Of a stretch of 6,856 nucleotides of DNA, positions 6,503 through 6,856 are shown one piece after another. A model generated the notes under the pieces. That model was given only the letters and a program-made list of their open reading frames with translations. It was not told the origin of the DNA and searched no databases. The position numbers were made by a program, and so were the translations under genes. This DNA comes from Pseudomonadota bacterium (GTDB lineage: Bacteria; Pseudomonadota; Gammaproteobacteria; CAMYNG01), in contig CP070733.1 of the NCBI GenBank assembly GCA_020347585.1, positions 1,066,628 through 1,073,483 on the forward strand, in the 5' to 3' direction. Every line of letters starts with the position of its first letter. Within the stretch, counting starts at the first letter, position 1.

Positions 6503-6524
6503 AATCGCTGAACTAACAGCGGTT
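6503..6524. promoter_or_regulatory. Second inverted repeat, AATCGCTG/CAGCGGTT
   Basis: An eight-pair stem with one wobble (6503-6510 with 6517-6524) closes a six-base loop. It is not followed by T residues. A third arm pair, AGTTCGA (6554-6560) and TCGAACT (6580-6586), lies just downstream. Confidence 0.25.
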
Positions 6525-6681
6525 AGCAAAGGGCCGCGTGCGTTTCTGATGCAAGTTCGAATATTTTTTGCCGTCGAAGTCGAACTCGGCTAACGTAGCG
6601 GCTCGGCTGTGGCGCAAATTTGTCCGTGACTTTCGCGGCGACGCGATAGCTGAATATTAAAACAACCAGCACCCGGCAAAC

Positions 6682-6690
6682 GGGGGGGGG
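6682..6690 (+). repeat. G9 homopolymer adjoining the ribosome-binding site
   Basis: Nine consecutive G bases run directly into the AGG of the Shine-Dalgarno of the gene at 6698. Runs of this length are prone to slippage; here length changes would alter the leader and the amount of accessible GGAGG-like sequence rather than the reading frame. Confidence 0.8.
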
Positions 6691-6697
6691 AGGCAAA

Positions 6698-6856
6698 ATG
6701 GGGTTCCGCTGTTGTATTCGTAGTCGATTATTGATCTTGGCAGCTCTGCTTGCGGTGCTGATCAGCACCGCTCCGTCGGTATTGGCAGCGCATGGGCACC
6801 GCGGCAAGTCTATTACCCTTATCGAGATGGGTGACCTGCACGCCACGCTCCTACCA
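6698..6856 (+). CDS. Exported metallophosphatase, SoxB/5'-nucleotidase superfamily, 3' end outside window
   Basis: The ATG at 6698 has GGGGAGG four bases upstream and the frame stays open to the window end (53 codons). Residues 1-30 form a Sec-type signal peptide: a basic start with Arg4, Arg8 and Arg10, a hydrophobic core LLILAALLAVLI (11-22) and a likely cleavage after SVLA (27-30). The mature start reads ITLIEMGDLHATLLP (39-53), whose D46 and H48 match the first metal-binding D-x-H motif of the calcineurin-like phosphoesterase domain in SoxB and 5'-nucleotidases. True SoxB is a periplasmic thiosulfohydrolase of the Sox complex; only about a tenth of the protein is visible, so a 5'-nucleotidase or other family member is equally possible. 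SoxB is usually exported by Tat, whereas no twin arginine is present here. Context with a TauE/SafE permease favours a sulfur role. Confidence 0.75.
   Translation, partial: MGFRCCIRSRLLILAALLAVLISTAPSVLAAHGHRGKSITLIEMGDLHATLLP

Larger units (their letters stand above)
6268..6697. other. Divergent intergenic region between permease and SoxB-like gene
   Basis: These 430 bases lie between two genes read outward, so promoters for both are expected here. I see a possible -35 for the permease, a possible -10 (TATTAA, 6655-6660) for the plus-strand gene with only a poor -35 partner, three inverted repeats (6461-6488, 6503-6524, 6554-6586) and a G9 run. The open frames in both directions have no recognisable motifs and I do not call them genes. 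Confidence 0.65.

Noticed and set aside
6523..6846. 107-codon minus-strand frame
   Set aside because: It is antisense to the well-supported start of the SoxB-like gene, including its signal peptide, and has no recognisable motif.

Overview
The window looks like part of a chromosome from a sulfur-oxidising proteobacterium, probably gamma or beta. This is inferred from gene content only: a metallo-beta-lactamase-fold hydrolase of the kind often found near sox genes, a TauE/SafE family (sulfite/organosulfonate exporter type) permease, and the start of an exported metallophosphatase related to the SoxB/5'-nucleotidase superfamily. No rRNA, tRNA, CRISPR array or recognisable transposase was seen, so the taxonomy is not firm.

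Layout. 1-654 (+): 3' part of an MBL-fold hydrolase whose first zinc-binding motif is replaced. 655-950: no secure gene, but a short ORF with a good ribosome-binding site (819-941) looks like the cut-off start of a lost gene. 951-1325 (-): the C-terminal half of a TauE/SafE permease, a degenerate second copy. 1326-1707: a perfect 10-bp stem-loop and a small plus-strand reading frame with a strong Shine-Dalgarno that appears frameshifted at a C6 tract. 1708-5013 (-): one large gene of 1101 residues, an uncharacterised membrane protein with a big N-terminal extracytoplasmic domain, resembling a type-1 periplasmic-binding fold in part, followed by about ten membrane segments. 5014-5472: intergenic, with a small tandem repeat and a hairpin. 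5473-6267 (-): the full-length TauE/SafE permease. 6268-6697: divergent intergenic region with several inverted repeats. 6698-6856 (+): first 53 codons of the exported metallophosphatase.

The main structural point is that the large gene sits between two direct repeats: the truncated tauE-like copy (951-1325) and the matching part of the intact gene (5473-5847). They align without gaps at about 88% nucleotide and 93% protein identity. Most differences are synonymous, so the truncated copy was under protein-level selection until recently. The large gene also looks poorer in G+C than the intact permease in the lines I counted. Together this suggests that a block carrying the large gene and a diverged tauE allele entered or was rearranged within an older sulfur locus (MBL hydrolase, TauE exporter, SoxB-like phosphatase). 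The sulfur genes could cooperate in periplasmic sulfur-compound turnover and export of the product; the function of the large membrane protein is unknown.
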